From assembly GCA_900547685.1 (NCBI GenBank), contig URHS01000005.1:1-64000 (forward strand): a stretch of DNA of 64,000 bases. Direction: 5' to 3'. Shown piece after piece: positions 42,358-51,732 of this stretch. Source of the DNA: an uncultured Blautia sp. (lineage in GTDB: Bacteria > Bacillota > Clostridia > Lachnospirales > Lachnospiraceae). Under the pieces are notes generated by a model. That model saw only the letters and a list, made by a program, of their open reading frames with translations, was not told the origin of the DNA and made no database searches. Within the stretch, counting starts at the first letter, position 1; each line of letters begins with the position of its first letter. The position numbers and the translations under genes are program-made.

Positions 42358-43770
42358 CTATTTCTTATGCCATACTTTTTTTAAAAGCTTCATGGCTTCT
42401 TCAATTTCTTTTTCTTCCATACCGGCATATCCTAAAAGTACTTTATTTTCTTTTTCCGTGTTTATTGAAATACAATATTCCGATACTCCATAAACCTGTA
42501 TACCTACATCTCTGGCTTTGTCTATTGCTTCTTGTTCTGTTAGGCCGTTAATAAATTCTAAAACAAAATGAACTCCTGCATTTTCCCCATGAAATACACA
42601 AATATCCTGCATTTCTTTCAAATATTTTACAATCAAATCATGCTTATTTTTATAAATCTTACGCATACGATTTAAGTGTTTTTCATAATAACATTTGTTT
42701 AAAAAAAGTTCCAGTATTTTCTGATCTGTCTTAGAAACTGTTACAGAGAAAAGATGTTTTTTCTTCAAATATCTCTGCATAAGTCTTTCTGGTAAAACCA
42801 TATAACTGACACGAATAGAAGGCGCTACAGATTTTGAAAATGTCCCCATATAAATCACGCTGCCATTTCTGTCAAAACCCTGCAAACTGGGAATAGGCTG
42901 CCCTTTATAACGAAATTCACTGTCATAGTCATCTTCGATAATATAACGCTCTTGTGACTTTTCTGCCCAATTTAGAAGAGCCATACGGCGTTTTAAAGGC
43001 ATAATCATTCCCATAGGAAATTGATGAGAAGGCATAACATATACAATGTTTGCACTTTTTCCTTCTAAATCACTGATATCAAGTCCCTGTTCATCCTGCT
43101 TAATTTGCTCTATGTCATAACCTATATGACGAAAATCATAATATGCGCTGATATAGGTAGCCACTTCCATTGCAACTGTCTGTCCAGCTCCCAGAATTGT
43201 CCCTAAAAGCATTAAAAGATAATCATTTCCTGCCCCGATAATAATCTGCTCTCTTTTGCATTTTACTCCTCTGGAGCGATACAGATATTCAGCTACAGCC
43301 TGCCTAATTCCATCCTCCCCACAGGGATTTCCAAGCTGAAAAAATTCCTCATCGGCCTCTGCCAGTACCTGTTTTGACAACTTTTGCCACACATTATAAG
43401 GAAAACTTCCTCTGGCAATTTCATTTAAAGCAAAATCATGGAAATATTTCTTTACTCTCTCTTGAACAATTGGCTTTTCTTCCTGACATTTTGATAAACG
43501 ACTATCTGAAAAATAAACGCCTTCCAGTTGAGAGACATAATATCCTTTACATGGCATAGCTTCAATGTATCCTTCTGAAGCAAGCTGATCATAAGCAAGC
43601 TCTGCGGTACTTCTGCTGATAGAAAGATACCGGGAAAGCGCCCTGGATGAGGGCAGCTTGTCTCCCGGTTTTAATTGTTCTTTCTCTATTTCTTTTTTTA
43701 TAAATTCATAAATTTGCTGATAGATAGGAACTTTCGACTCCTTATCTATAAAAATTATCAATTCGTTCAT
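42358..43770 (-). CDS. MocR-type regulator (GntR HTH fused to aminotransferase)
   Basis: 470 residues. GntR winged helix (1-75: PIYQQIYEFIKKEIE, LPSSRALSRYLSISRSTAELAYDQL) joined to a class I aminotransferase fold with the PLP lysine in GTFSKSVAPSIR near 315. MocR/PdxR proteins bind PLP and often control vitamin B6 or amino acid genes. No pdxST lies in the window. It begins one base after the glnS stop, which is unusual because MocR genes mostly sit divergent to their targets. Confidence 0.93.
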   Translation of the reverse strand: MNELIIFIDKESKVPIYQQIYEFIKKEIEKEQLKPGDKLPSSRALSRYLSISRSTAELAYDQLASEGYIEAMPCKGYYVSQLEGVYFSDSRLSKCQEEKPIVQERVKKYFHDFALNEIARGSFPYNVWQKLSKQVLAEADEEFFQLGNPCGEDGIRQAVAEYLYRSRGVKCKREQIIIGAGNDYLLMLLGTILGAGQTVAMEVATYISAYYDFRHIGYDIEQIKQDEQGLDISDLEGKSANIVYVMPSHQFPMGMIMPLKRRMALLNWAEKSQERYIIEDDYDSEFRYKGQPIPSLQGFDRNGSVIYMGTFSKSVAPSIRVSYMVLPERLMQRYLKKKHLFSVTVSKTDQKILELFLNKCYYEKHLNRMRKIYKNKHDLIVKYLKEMQDICVFHGENAGVHFVLEFINGLTEQEAIDKARDVGIQVYGVSEYCISINTEKENKVLLGYAGMEEKEIEEAMKLLKKVWHKK

Positions 43771-43771
43771 T

Positions 43772-45463
43772 TTATTTTAATTTAAAAGAACTCTTTAATG
43801 ATACAATACGATTAAATACCGGTGCTCCCGGTTTACTGTCATGGCAATCCGCACAGAAAAATCCATTTCTTACAAACTGAAATCTATCATAAGATTCTGC
43901 TTTTCCTAATTCCGGTTCTACAAGACATCCCTTCACAACTGTCAGTGAGTTAGGATTTAAGTTCAAACTTCCATCCTCTTTATTGTATACACCTTTTTCT
44001 TCATCTACGATATTTTCATATAAACGACATTCTGCTTCTACTGCTGTTTCTGCACATACCCAATGAATGGTTCCTTTTACCTTTCTTCCGTCCGGTGAAT
44101 TACCACCTTTAGAAGCAGGATCATAAGTACAGTGGATAACTGTTACATTTCCTTCTTCGTCTTTTTCACATCCTGTACAAGTAACAAAATAAGCATTCAT
44201 AAGACGTACTTCATTTTCAGGATACAGACGTTTATACTTCTTAATAGGAACTTCCATAAAGTCTTCTCTTTCAATGTACAGTTCTCTGCCAAATGGAACC
44301 TGTCTTGTACCCAATTCCGGATTTTCCATATTATTTGGGACTTCCAGATATTCAATTTCTCCTTCCGGATAATTGTCAATTACTAATTTCACAGGATCTA
44401 AAACAGCCATCATACGAGGCGCTTTCATCTTCAAATCTTCTCTGATACAATACTCCAGCATTGCATAATCTACAGAACTGTTTGCTTTGGAAACACCGCA
44501 CAATTCTACAAATTTCTGGATAGATTCCGGTGTAAAACCACGTCTTCTTAAAGCTGCAATAGATACCAGACGAGGATCATCCCAGCCATCTACAATGCCA
44601 TCTTCTACCAGTTTTTTGATATATCTCTTTCCTGTTACTACATTTGTCAAATATAATTTTGCAAATTCAATCTGCTTTGGAGGATGTACATACTCTAACT
44701 CCTGAACAACCCAGTCATATAACGGTCTGTGATCCTCAAATTCCAATGTACAGATAGAATGAGTAACACCTTCAATAGCATCTTCAATAGGATGTGCAAA
44801 ATCATACATTGGGTAAATGCACCATTTGTCACCTGTATTGTGATGTGTCATGTGAGCCACACGATAAATAACAGGATCACGCATATTAATATTTGGAGAA
44901 GCCATATCAATTTTAGCTCTCAAAACCTTTCTTCCATCCTCAAACTCACCGTTTTTCATTTTTTCAAATAATTCCAGATTTTCCTCTACACTTCTGTTTC
45001 TGTAAGGACTTTCTTTTCCCGGCTCTGTTAAAGTTCCTCTGTATTCTCTGATTTCTTCTGCCGTTAAGTCACATACAAAAGCTTTCCCTTTTTTAATCAG
45101 CTTTACTGCTGCTTCATACATCTGATCAAAATAATTAGATGCAAAATATAAACGATCTTCCCAGTCAGCACCCAGCCATTGAATATCTTTTTTAATAGAC
45201 TCTACAAATTCTACTTTTTCTTTTGTAGGATTAGTATCATCAAAACGCATATTAAATTTTCCATGGTATTTTTGTGCCAAACCATAGTTTAATAAAATTG
45301 ATTTTGCATGACCAATATGCAGATAACCATTTGGCTCAGGTGGAAATCTGGTACAAATTTCATCATACTTTCCTTCTGCCAAATCTTTCTCAATAATCTG
45401 CTCAATAAAGTTTTTAGAAACGGTTTCTTTTGCTGTTTCTTTTTCCACTTTTTTCTCCTCCAT
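43772..45463 (-). CDS. glnS: Glutaminyl-tRNA synthetase
   Basis: 563 residues, class I synthetase. [17 protein letters not shown] carries the HIGH motif near 40-55. GWDDPR and RRRG(F)TPESI match GlnRS and separate it from GluRS, and the C-terminal anticodon-binding barrels are present. The second ATP motif, usually VMSKRK, reads VTGKRY. GlnRS is a minority feature in Firmicutes, many of which use GatCAB. Leftward, followed tightly by the MocR gene. Confidence 0.94.
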   Translation of the reverse strand: MEEKKVEKETAKETVSKNFIEQIIEKDLAEGKYDEICTRFPPEPNGYLHIGHAKSILLNYGLAQKYHGKFNMRFDDTNPTKEKVEFVESIKKDIQWLGADWEDRLYFASNYFDQMYEAAVKLIKKGKAFVCDLTAEEIREYRGTLTEPGKESPYRNRSVEENLELFEKMKNGEFEDGRKVLRAKIDMASPNINMRDPVIYRVAHMTHHNTGDKWCIYPMYDFAHPIEDAIEGVTHSICTLEFEDHRPLYDWVVQELEYVHPPKQIEFAKLYLTNVVTGKRYIKKLVEDGIVDGWDDPRLVSIAALRRRGFTPESIQKFVELCGVSKANSSVDYAMLEYCIREDLKMKAPRMMAVLDPVKLVIDNYPEGEIEYLEVPNNMENPELGTRQVPFGRELYIEREDFMEVPIKKYKRLYPENEVRLMNAYFVTCTGCEKDEEGNVTVIHCTYDPASKGGNSPDGRKVKGTIHWVCAETAVEAECRLYENIVDEEKGVYNKEDGSLNLNPNSLTVVKGCLVEPELGKAESYDRFQFVRNGFFCADCHDSKPGAPVFNRIVSLKSSFKLK

Positions 45464-45577
45464 CTATGGTAATTTTCTTTGGCGTAAACCAAGTTTTTGT
45501 CTAAATAATAACTTTAAGAAATATACTACCATAAAATCATTGTTTTTCAAAGGCTTTGCTTATATTTTTTTCCAATT

Positions 45578-46012
45578 TCAGTCTAAAATCATAAAGTTTG
45601 CCGTTGCAGTAGCAATAATTTTGTCGTTTTTCTCTGACTTACACACTGCATGAACATTACATACTTTTCGTCCTGCCCTATCTGCTGTTGCCGTTACAAG
45701 CAACGCATCACCGGGAAGTCCCGGACTTAAATAGTTGATATTTAAATTAATTGTAGGAATACTCTTACTTCCGCTTACATTTCTTACAATAGCTCCACAT
45801 GTTGTATCAATAGCAGCGGCAATTATACCGCCATGTATGGTAGACATGTGATTTAATTCCCATCTTTGTATAGGAAATCGAAAGGTAAGACTCTTTTTCT
45901 CATAATTACAAGAATAAAATTCTACCTGCATTTTATTATACAAATGCTCCGGTGAATCAGGATACAGCATCTCCATCTGTTTTTTTATTTCCTGTTCCAT
46001 TGTTTGCTGCAT
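45578..46012 (-). CDS. PaaI-family hotdog thioesterase
   Basis: 144 residues, a single hotdog domain. HGGIIAAAIDTTCGAIV holds the HGG loop and acidic residue of the PaaI/YbgC-like acyl-CoA thioesterases. The acyl substrate is unknown. It starts 13 bases after the truA stop and is probably cotranscribed with it. Confidence 0.9.
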   Translation of the reverse strand: MQQTMEQEIKKQMEMLYPDSPEHLYNKMQVEFYSCNYEKKSLTFRFPIQRWELNHMSTIHGGIIAAAIDTTCGAIVRNVSGSKSIPTINLNINYLSPGLPGDALLVTATADRAGRKVCNVHAVCKSEKNDKIIATATANFMILD

Positions 46013-46025
46013 ATTTTTTCTCCTT

Positions 46026-46760
46026 TTAATATCGTACTTCTAAAAGTGTCAATCCTCTTGCCGGAGCTGTAAAACCTGCATCTTTTCTGTCACAGCTCTC
46101 CAAAATTGCTTTCATTTCTTCAGGTTTTCTGCGTTTCCTGCCTACTTCAATTAACGTACCGGTTAAAATACGGACCATATTATATAGAAATCCATTTCCT
46201 GTATAAGTAATAACAATCTCTTGTGTTAAATCTACAATTTCGATGTTGTAAATTGTTCTTACAGAAGATTTTTTCATTTTTTTATTGGAACAAAAACTTT
46301 TAAAATCATAAGTTCCTACCAGATATCTTGCCGCTTCTTTCATTGCATTGACGTCCAGTGTTTCATGAAGAGGACATTGGTATTTTCTTTCAAAAACATT
46401 TTTATGGATACCGGATACAATTCGGTACTGATATACTTTCTCTTTTGCATTTAAACGACTGTGAAACCTGTCATCTACCTCACTGACTTTAGAAATCTCA
46501 ATATCTTCTGGCAAATATTCATTTAAATATTGACAGATTTCTTCACAACTCTTTTCGCAATCTGCATGAAAGTTAGCCACCTGCCCTCTGGCATGAACTC
46601 CTGCATCGGTCCTTCCGGCTCCCTGAATTTGTATCTCAGTTCCCAGCATCTTCGTTAATACGTCTTCAATCTTTCCCTGTATCGTATTATCTGTATCCTT
46701 TTGACGCTGCCAACCGCCATACCTGCTCCCATCATATTGAATATCCAAACGATAATTCAT
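46026..46760 (-). CDS. truA: tRNA pseudouridine(38-40) synthase TruA
   Basis: 244 residues. It converts U38-40 of the anticodon stem to pseudouridine. The catalytic Asp is in GRTDAGVHARGQVANF near 52. YDGSRYGGWQRQ at the start and FLYNMVRILTGTLIEVG near the end are family motifs. Followed by the thioesterase gene. Confidence 0.97.
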   Translation of the reverse strand: MNYRLDIQYDGSRYGGWQRQKDTDNTIQGKIEDVLTKMLGTEIQIQGAGRTDAGVHARGQVANFHADCEKSCEEICQYLNEYLPEDIEISKVSEVDDRFHSRLNAKEKVYQYRIVSGIHKNVFERKYQCPLHETLDVNAMKEAARYLVGTYDFKSFCSNKKMKKSSVRTIYNIEIVDLTQEIVITYTGNGFLYNMVRILTGTLIEVGRKRRKPEEMKAILESCDRKDAGFTAPARGLTLLEVRY

Positions 46761-46775
46761 TCTAATCTCCTTTTA

Positions 46776-46810
46776 AACAGACAAAAGGTGTTACATAAAT
46801 GCAACACCTT
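46776..46810 (-). terminator. Terminator after the NlpC/P60-3D gene
   Basis: AAGGTGTTGCA pairs with TGTAACACCTT around a 4-base loop, followed on the minus strand by TTGTCTGTTT. It lies 10 bases past the gene. Confidence 0.65.
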
Positions 46811-46819
46811 GTATCTTTC

Positions 46820-49063
46820 TTATTTTACCAGATAAACATCTGCATAATTTACTCCTAAAGCATTTGCTCTATTATGGTCATTTACATAGACATCAATACG
46901 ATTTCCTTTAATTGCACCACCACAGTCTTCTGCAGTAAATACATGACCATTGATAATTACCTGTGTTCCATAAGGAATAACTTTTGGATCTACTGCAATG
47001 GTTCTGCCTTCTACTACCGGAGTACCTGTTGCTGTAATACCTGTTTCCACATCACAACAAACCTCACAGGAACAATAATAAGTCAATTTAAAGTTACCCA
47101 GTTTCTCACCATACATCTCAGGTGTAGCATTCACTTCTGCAATATCACCACTTCCATAGGAAATAGTCTCATCATCTAATACACGTACTGCCCATACTGC
47201 ATTTTTTGTATTTAAATTGCCTTGAACAATACCATAATCTTTACCCATAGCTTCTACCGTTTTGCCATCTCCTGCATAGATAACAACATGATATACATAT
47301 CCATTCTTTGCATAGAAAATCAAATCTCCGGGCTGTGCATCCTCTACAGCAATTTTCGTACCATACTGAGCCTGATCTGCTGCAACTCGCGGTAAATCGT
47401 ATCCATATTCTTTAAAAATACTCTGTACAAAACCTGAACAGTCTGCACCTTCTGTCAGACTGGTGCCTCCCCATACATAAGGATTTCCAATAAACTGAGA
47501 AGCAAATTCTACTACGGAATTTCTAAGCTGTCCTCCCGGCACTCCTGATTTCACAGAAGTAAGTGTATAATAACAAGCTTCATTTTCTTCCGGTGTAATT
47601 TCTTCTTTTGCAAGAGTATAAGTATCTTCACCTTTTTCTGCTACTTCTTCCTGAACAGTTTCTTCCATATTCAGATATTCTTTAGCCACAAATCCTCTCA
47701 CATCACCGGATTCTATGTATACCCAATCATCTTCCTTATCTGCCAGAACATAACAAAGGCTATTTTCATCCAGTGTTCCGATAATACGGGAATCTGTGTT
47801 CTTATCTTCTCTTACGTTCAAAAGACTTGCCGTTGTAAGAGCATATTCTTTGTCTATAACAGTCTGGTTTACAGTAGCTCTTAAATACAAAAAGGCTTGA
47901 TTTTCTCTATATGGAACTGTTTCTTTTGCTGTAGGTGCAACCCCTTCAATTCCTTTATACTCTTCGTTAAATCTGGCTGCCAATGATCTTGCTTCTTTCT
48001 GATATCTTTCCAGAATTTTCTGGGCATCTTCTCCTGTCACAACAGCATCTGCCTTTACAAAACCTCTGACATTTCCGGATTCAATATAAAGCCATCCATC
48101 TTCCTCTTCTTTCAGTATGTAGCATACACCTTTCTTAGCAAGTGTTCCTACACTACGGGCTTCCTCTGTCATCTCTTCGTAAATATCTATTTTATCGTTA
48201 GAAAATGCATATTTTCTGGCTACTGTCCAAAAACGGAAATCCTCTACAATTGTAGGAACTTCTATAATTTCCTGCTCTTGTACCAGTTCCTCATTGCTGG
48301 ATGGTGCTTCCGGATCATCTGCTTCAACTTTTGGTGAACCATTATCTAAAAGAATCACATAACCATTTTCATCCAACACATAATGATATCCTTCCGGCAG
48401 CTGATATCCTGTCCTCTCCTCATACTGCTGAGGTGTTTCCTGTGACGGAACTTCATCTACACTATCTGCCTCAATCTTTGGTGAACCATCTTCATTAAAT
48501 GTTACATAACCATTCTCATCTAATATATAATGATGTCCTTCCGGCAACTGATATCCTGTTCTCTCTTCATACTGCTGAGGTGTCTCCGGTACAGGTGCCT
48601 CCGGTTCTTGCGGTACCTCCGGTTCCTGTGTCTGGTCAGCTTCTACCTTTACAGAACCATCTTCATTAAATGTTACATAACCATTCTCATCTAATACATA
48701 ATGATGTCCTTCCGGCAGCTGATATCCTGTTCTCTCTTCATACTGCTGGGGTGTCTCCGGTACAGGTATCTCCGGCTTCTGTGTCTGGTCGGATTCTATC
48801 TTTACAGAACCATCTTCATTGAACGTCACATATCCAGTCTCATCTAATACATAATGATGTCCTTCCGGCAGCTGATATCCTGTTCTTTTCTCATATTGCT
48901 CCGGTGTCTCTGGTTCTTGTGGAGTCTGCAGTTCTTGCGGTACTTCTACAGCCGAATTAGTGTTTGCTGATGTATGCACATCTGCTGCAAAGACATTCGC
49001 TGGAGCTGCCAAACTAAGCGCCATAGTAAGCGCAAGCACTTTCTTTATTTCTTTATATTTCAA
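46820..49063 (-). CDS. Secreted SH3b/NlpC-P60/3D-domain cell wall hydrolase with four N-terminal repeats
   Basis: 747 residues. Signal peptide (KKVLALTMALSLAAPANVFA, cut near AAD); four copies of a ~40-residue unit (residues ~53-248, each with TGYQLPEGHHY and DENGYV); two SH3b domains; an NlpC/P60 domain with Cys in GADCSGFV and His in YVYHVVIY; and a C-terminal 3D domain with ITATGT, IAVDP and the Asp triad. P60 cuts D-gamma-Glu-mDAP bonds; 3D domains resemble lytic transglycosylases (MltA/RlpA). A TTG at 49063 is the start because GGAGGA lies 7 bases before it. The acid linkers between repeats are rich in P and E. Confidence 0.92.
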   Translation of the reverse strand: MKYKEIKKVLALTMALSLAAPANVFAADVHTSANTNSAVEVPQELQTPQEPETPEQYEKRTGYQLPEGHHYVLDETGYVTFNEDGSVKIESDQTQKPEIPVPETPQQYEERTGYQLPEGHHYVLDENGYVTFNEDGSVKVEADQTQEPEVPQEPEAPVPETPQQYEERTGYQLPEGHHYILDENGYVTFNEDGSPKIEADSVDEVPSQETPQQYEERTGYQLPEGYHYVLDENGYVILLDNGSPKVEADDPEAPSSNEELVQEQEIIEVPTIVEDFRFWTVARKYAFSNDKIDIYEEMTEEARSVGTLAKKGVCYILKEEEDGWLYIESGNVRGFVKADAVVTGEDAQKILERYQKEARSLAARFNEEYKGIEGVAPTAKETVPYRENQAFLYLRATVNQTVIDKEYALTTASLLNVREDKNTDSRIIGTLDENSLCYVLADKEDDWVYIESGDVRGFVAKEYLNMEETVQEEVAEKGEDTYTLAKEEITPEENEACYYTLTSVKSGVPGGQLRNSVVEFASQFIGNPYVWGGTSLTEGADCSGFVQSIFKEYGYDLPRVAADQAQYGTKIAVEDAQPGDLIFYAKNGYVYHVVIYAGDGKTVEAMGKDYGIVQGNLNTKNAVWAVRVLDDETISYGSGDIAEVNATPEMYGEKLGNFKLTYYCSCEVCCDVETGITATGTPVVEGRTIAVDPKVIPYGTQVIINGHVFTAEDCGGAIKGNRIDVYVNDHNRANALGVNYADVYLVK
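48320..48907 (-). repeat. Four-copy coding repeat in the wall hydrolase gene
   Basis: Units start at codons for TPEQYEKRT or TPQQYEERT and are spaced 51, 57 and 49 codons apart; the spacers vary, but the core stays close to identical in copies 1-3. Copy 4 differs in its last third. Near-identical DNA makes copy-number change by recombination likely. Confidence 0.88.
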
Positions 49064-49245
49064 TTTTTTCTCCTCCAGTATCACTGTATCCATTTCCAAA
49101 ATTGAATACCATTCTAGTAAAAATGTTTTGCTACTCTTTAGTTTATCATGAGTATCTCATCAAATCAACAATAAATTCTAAAACCCCAAAAATATTTTAG
49201 GCATTTTACCAATCTTTTATATCATTATACTCTTTTTTTATATGA

Positions 49246-50592
49246 TTAATCCAATTCTTCTTTTTTTCTCTTATACTCTACTTCTTTTCCGAGAAAAAAA
49301 AGGGCCAAAAGATTTGGAATTGCCATCATCCCATTTAAAGCATCAGAAAGTTCCCAAATTATAGTAGGTGCACTCATACACCCCGGCAAAGTGATTAAAA
49401 TATAACACAAACGGTATATTTTTGCACCTTTTTCTCCCGCCAGATAATCAGCCGTCTGGGAACCAAAATAAAACCAGCCAATCATAGTAGCGAATGCAAA
49501 CAACGCCGTAGCACCTGCCAGAAACTCTTTTCCCCACGGAATAACAGATGCAAATGCCATTCCTGTAAGAGTTGTTCCATCCATAGCAGCTGTCTGCTGA
49601 TAGGGAACTTCACTTACTAATATTACAAGAGCAGTAATCGTACAAACCAGAATTGTATCAATAAACACTTCTAAAATCCCCCACATTCCCTGAACCCGTG
49701 GGTCATCTACATCAGATTGGGCATGAGCCATAACAGAAGATCCAAGACCTGCCTCATTAGAAAAAATCCCTCGTGCAATTCCCATACGCACAGCCTGTTT
49801 TACACTGTATCCTGACACCCCTCCTACTGCTGCCGAACTATGAAAAGCCTCCTGAAAAATCAAACCGATTGCTCCTGTAATTCTGTCTCTGTAAAAAAAC
49901 AGTACAGCCATTGCTCCTATGAAATAAGCCGCAGCCATAAAAGGAACCAGTTTCTCTGTAAGGACTGCAATCCGTTTCATTCCTCCGGTTAAAACGGCCG
50001 CCACTGCAACCATACAAATGCTTCCTGATATAAACGCAGGCACATGAAAAGCTTTCTCAATTCCAACTGCCATAGAATTACCCTGTACCATATTTCCCAT
50101 ACCAAAAGATGCACCCAAACAGCAGACCGCAAAAACTACTGCTAAAGATTTACACCCAAGTCCTCTCTCCATATAGACCATGGCTCCACCCTTCCACTGG
50201 CCTTTCTCATCTTTATAGCGATATTTTATTCCCAAAAAATTTTCTGCATAAGTTGTCATCATTCCGAAAATAGCAGATACCCACATCCAGAAAATAGCTC
50301 CCGGTCCTCCGAACATCAATGCAGTTGCAACACCGGTTATATTTCCTGTCCCCAACGTGGCTGCAAGAGCTGTACAAAAAGCTTGAAATTGCGTTACAGA
50401 GGCACTTTCTTTGGAATTTTTTATTGTTCTTCCTTTTTTTAATGTACCAATAGTATTTCCCATCCATATATGTATTTTTGTAATTTGAAAAAATCCTGAC
50501 TGTATGGTAAATCGAATACCTGCTCCCAGAAAAAACACCAGCATTCCAGGCCCCCATACGAATTTTTGAAGAGAATGAATAAAATTTGCCAT
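49246..50592 (-). CDS. AGCS-family sodium:alanine symporter
   Basis: 448 residues, about ten membrane helices. Signatures include GTLKKGRTIKNS, FCTALAATLGTGNITGVATA near 80, and GIFSNEAGLGSSVMAHAQ near 280, both typical of AlsT/DagA carriers. It moves alanine or glycine with Na+ (or glutamine in some). Leftward and apparently alone; a long AT-rich gap with no further gene separates it from the wall hydrolase. Confidence 0.94.
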   Translation of the reverse strand: MANFIHSLQKFVWGPGMLVFFLGAGIRFTIQSGFFQITKIHIWMGNTIGTLKKGRTIKNSKESASVTQFQAFCTALAATLGTGNITGVATALMFGGPGAIFWMWVSAIFGMMTTYAENFLGIKYRYKDEKGQWKGGAMVYMERGLGCKSLAVVFAVCCLGASFGMGNMVQGNSMAVGIEKAFHVPAFISGSICMVAVAAVLTGGMKRIAVLTEKLVPFMAAAYFIGAMAVLFFYRDRITGAIGLIFQEAFHSSAAVGGVSGYSVKQAVRMGIARGIFSNEAGLGSSVMAHAQSDVDDPRVQGMWGILEVFIDTILVCTITALVILVSEVPYQQTAAMDGTTLTGMAFASVIPWGKEFLAGATALFAFATMIGWFYFGSQTADYLAGEKGAKIYRLCYILITLPGCMSAPTIIWELSDALNGMMAIPNLLALFFLGKEVEYKRKKEELD

Positions 50593-50651
50593 TGCTTATT
50601 CCTTGTTCTTTTTCCATAAAGCCTATGCCCAAAATCATTCTCCTATGAAAT

Positions 50652-50688
50652 AAAAAAACGAGGAAATTTGCATTTGCAAACTTCCCCG
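50652..50688 (-). terminator. Terminator of fba
   Basis: CGGGGAAGTTTGCA pairs with TGCAAATTTCCTCG around a two-base loop (two mismatches), followed by TTTTTTT on the minus strand. Confidence 0.9.
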
Positions 50689-50703
50689 CCTTAATATTTA
50701 ATC

Positions 50704-51579
50704 TTATTCGAAAGCTTTTCCTACAGAACCAAAGAGTTCCATTTTTTCTTTAATTGTTTCACAGATAGCTTCAAAACCTGGTTTTAATAATTTACGTGGA
50801 TCGTATCCTTTTCCTTCATTATCTTTTCCAGCTTCGATGTATTCACGTGTAGCTGCTGCGAAAGATAACTGGCATTCTGTATTTACATTGATTTTAGATA
50901 CACCTAAATCAATTGCTTTTTTAATCATATCTGCAGGAATACCTGTACCACCGTGAAGAACTAATGGCATTTCTCCTGTTAATTTCTGAATGTTGTCCAG
51001 AACATCAAATCTCAGACCTGCCCAGTTTTCAGGATATTTTCCGTGAATGTTACCGATACCTGCTGCAAGCATATCAACGCCTAAGTCAGCAATCATCTTA
51101 CATTCTTCTGGATCTGCACATTCACCCATACCTACAACACCGTCTTCTTCTCCACCGATAGAACCAACTTCTGCTTCTAAAGAAAGTCCAAGACCTTTAC
51201 AAACACCTGCTAATTCTTTTGTTTTTTCAACGTTTTCTTCGATTGGGTAATGAGAACCGTCAAACATAATGGAAGAAAATCCTGCTTTGATACATTTATA
51301 ACATCCGTCGTATGTACCATGGTCTAAGTGCAGAGCAACCGGTACTGTGATATTTAATTCTTCAATCATAGCTTTTACCATGTCTGCAACTGTTTTAAAT
51401 CCGCACATATATTTTCCTGCACCTTCAGAAACACCCAGGATAATTGGGGATTTGCATTCTTCTGCTGTTAAAAGCGCTGCTTTTGTCCACTCCATGTTAT
51501 TGATATTAAACTGACCTACTGCATAATGTCCTGCTTTTGCTTTTTTTAACATTTCTGCTGCTGATACTAACATATTCAA
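50704..51579 (-). CDS. fba: Class II fructose-bisphosphate aldolase
   Basis: 291 residues. Zinc ligands and substrate site are seen in LHLDHGTYDGCYK near 80, EAEVGSIGGEEDG, AAGIGNIHGKYP, and VLHGGTGIP; NVNTECQLSF closes the site. It splits fructose 1,6-bisphosphate to DHAP and G3P. GGAGGT before the ATG suggests strong translation. Monocistronic, divergent to the phosphofructokinase gene. Confidence 0.96.
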   Translation of the reverse strand: MNMLVSAAEMLKKAKAGHYAVGQFNINNMEWTKAALLTAEECKSPIILGVSEGAGKYMCGFKTVADMVKAMIEELNITVPVALHLDHGTYDGCYKCIKAGFSSIMFDGSHYPIEENVEKTKELAGVCKGLGLSLEAEVGSIGGEEDGVVGMGECADPEECKMIADLGVDMLAAGIGNIHGKYPENWAGLRFDVLDNIQKLTGEMPLVLHGGTGIPADMIKKAIDLGVSKINVNTECQLSFAAATREYIEAGKDNEGKGYDPRKLLKPGFEAICETIKEKMELFGSVGKAFE

Positions 51580-51623
51580 TGACCTCCGTTTATTTTATTG
51601 AATTGGGTCTAAAACCTAAAACC

Positions 51624-51651
51624 ATTATAACACATTTTCATTTTCAGGCAA
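51624..51651 (-). promoter_or_regulatory. Promoter of fba
   Basis: TTGCCT (51646-51651) and TATAAT (51624-51629) on the minus strand are 16 bases apart, with a TG two bases ahead of the -10. Confidence 0.7.
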
Positions 51652-51732
51652 GTATTTCTTAATGCAATTTATCCTGTTTCATGGTATACTGTTTGCTAAG
51701 AATGCTTAATAGAAAGGAATATAATCATCATT

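Noticed and set aside
48320..48907. CRISPR-like array
   Set aside because: The repeat is coding, about 150 bases per unit with variable coding spacers, and stays in frame.
49100..49245. Riboswitch (ydaO type) before the wall hydrolase
   Set aside because: The leader is only about 140 bases, AT-rich and shows no conserved stem pattern.
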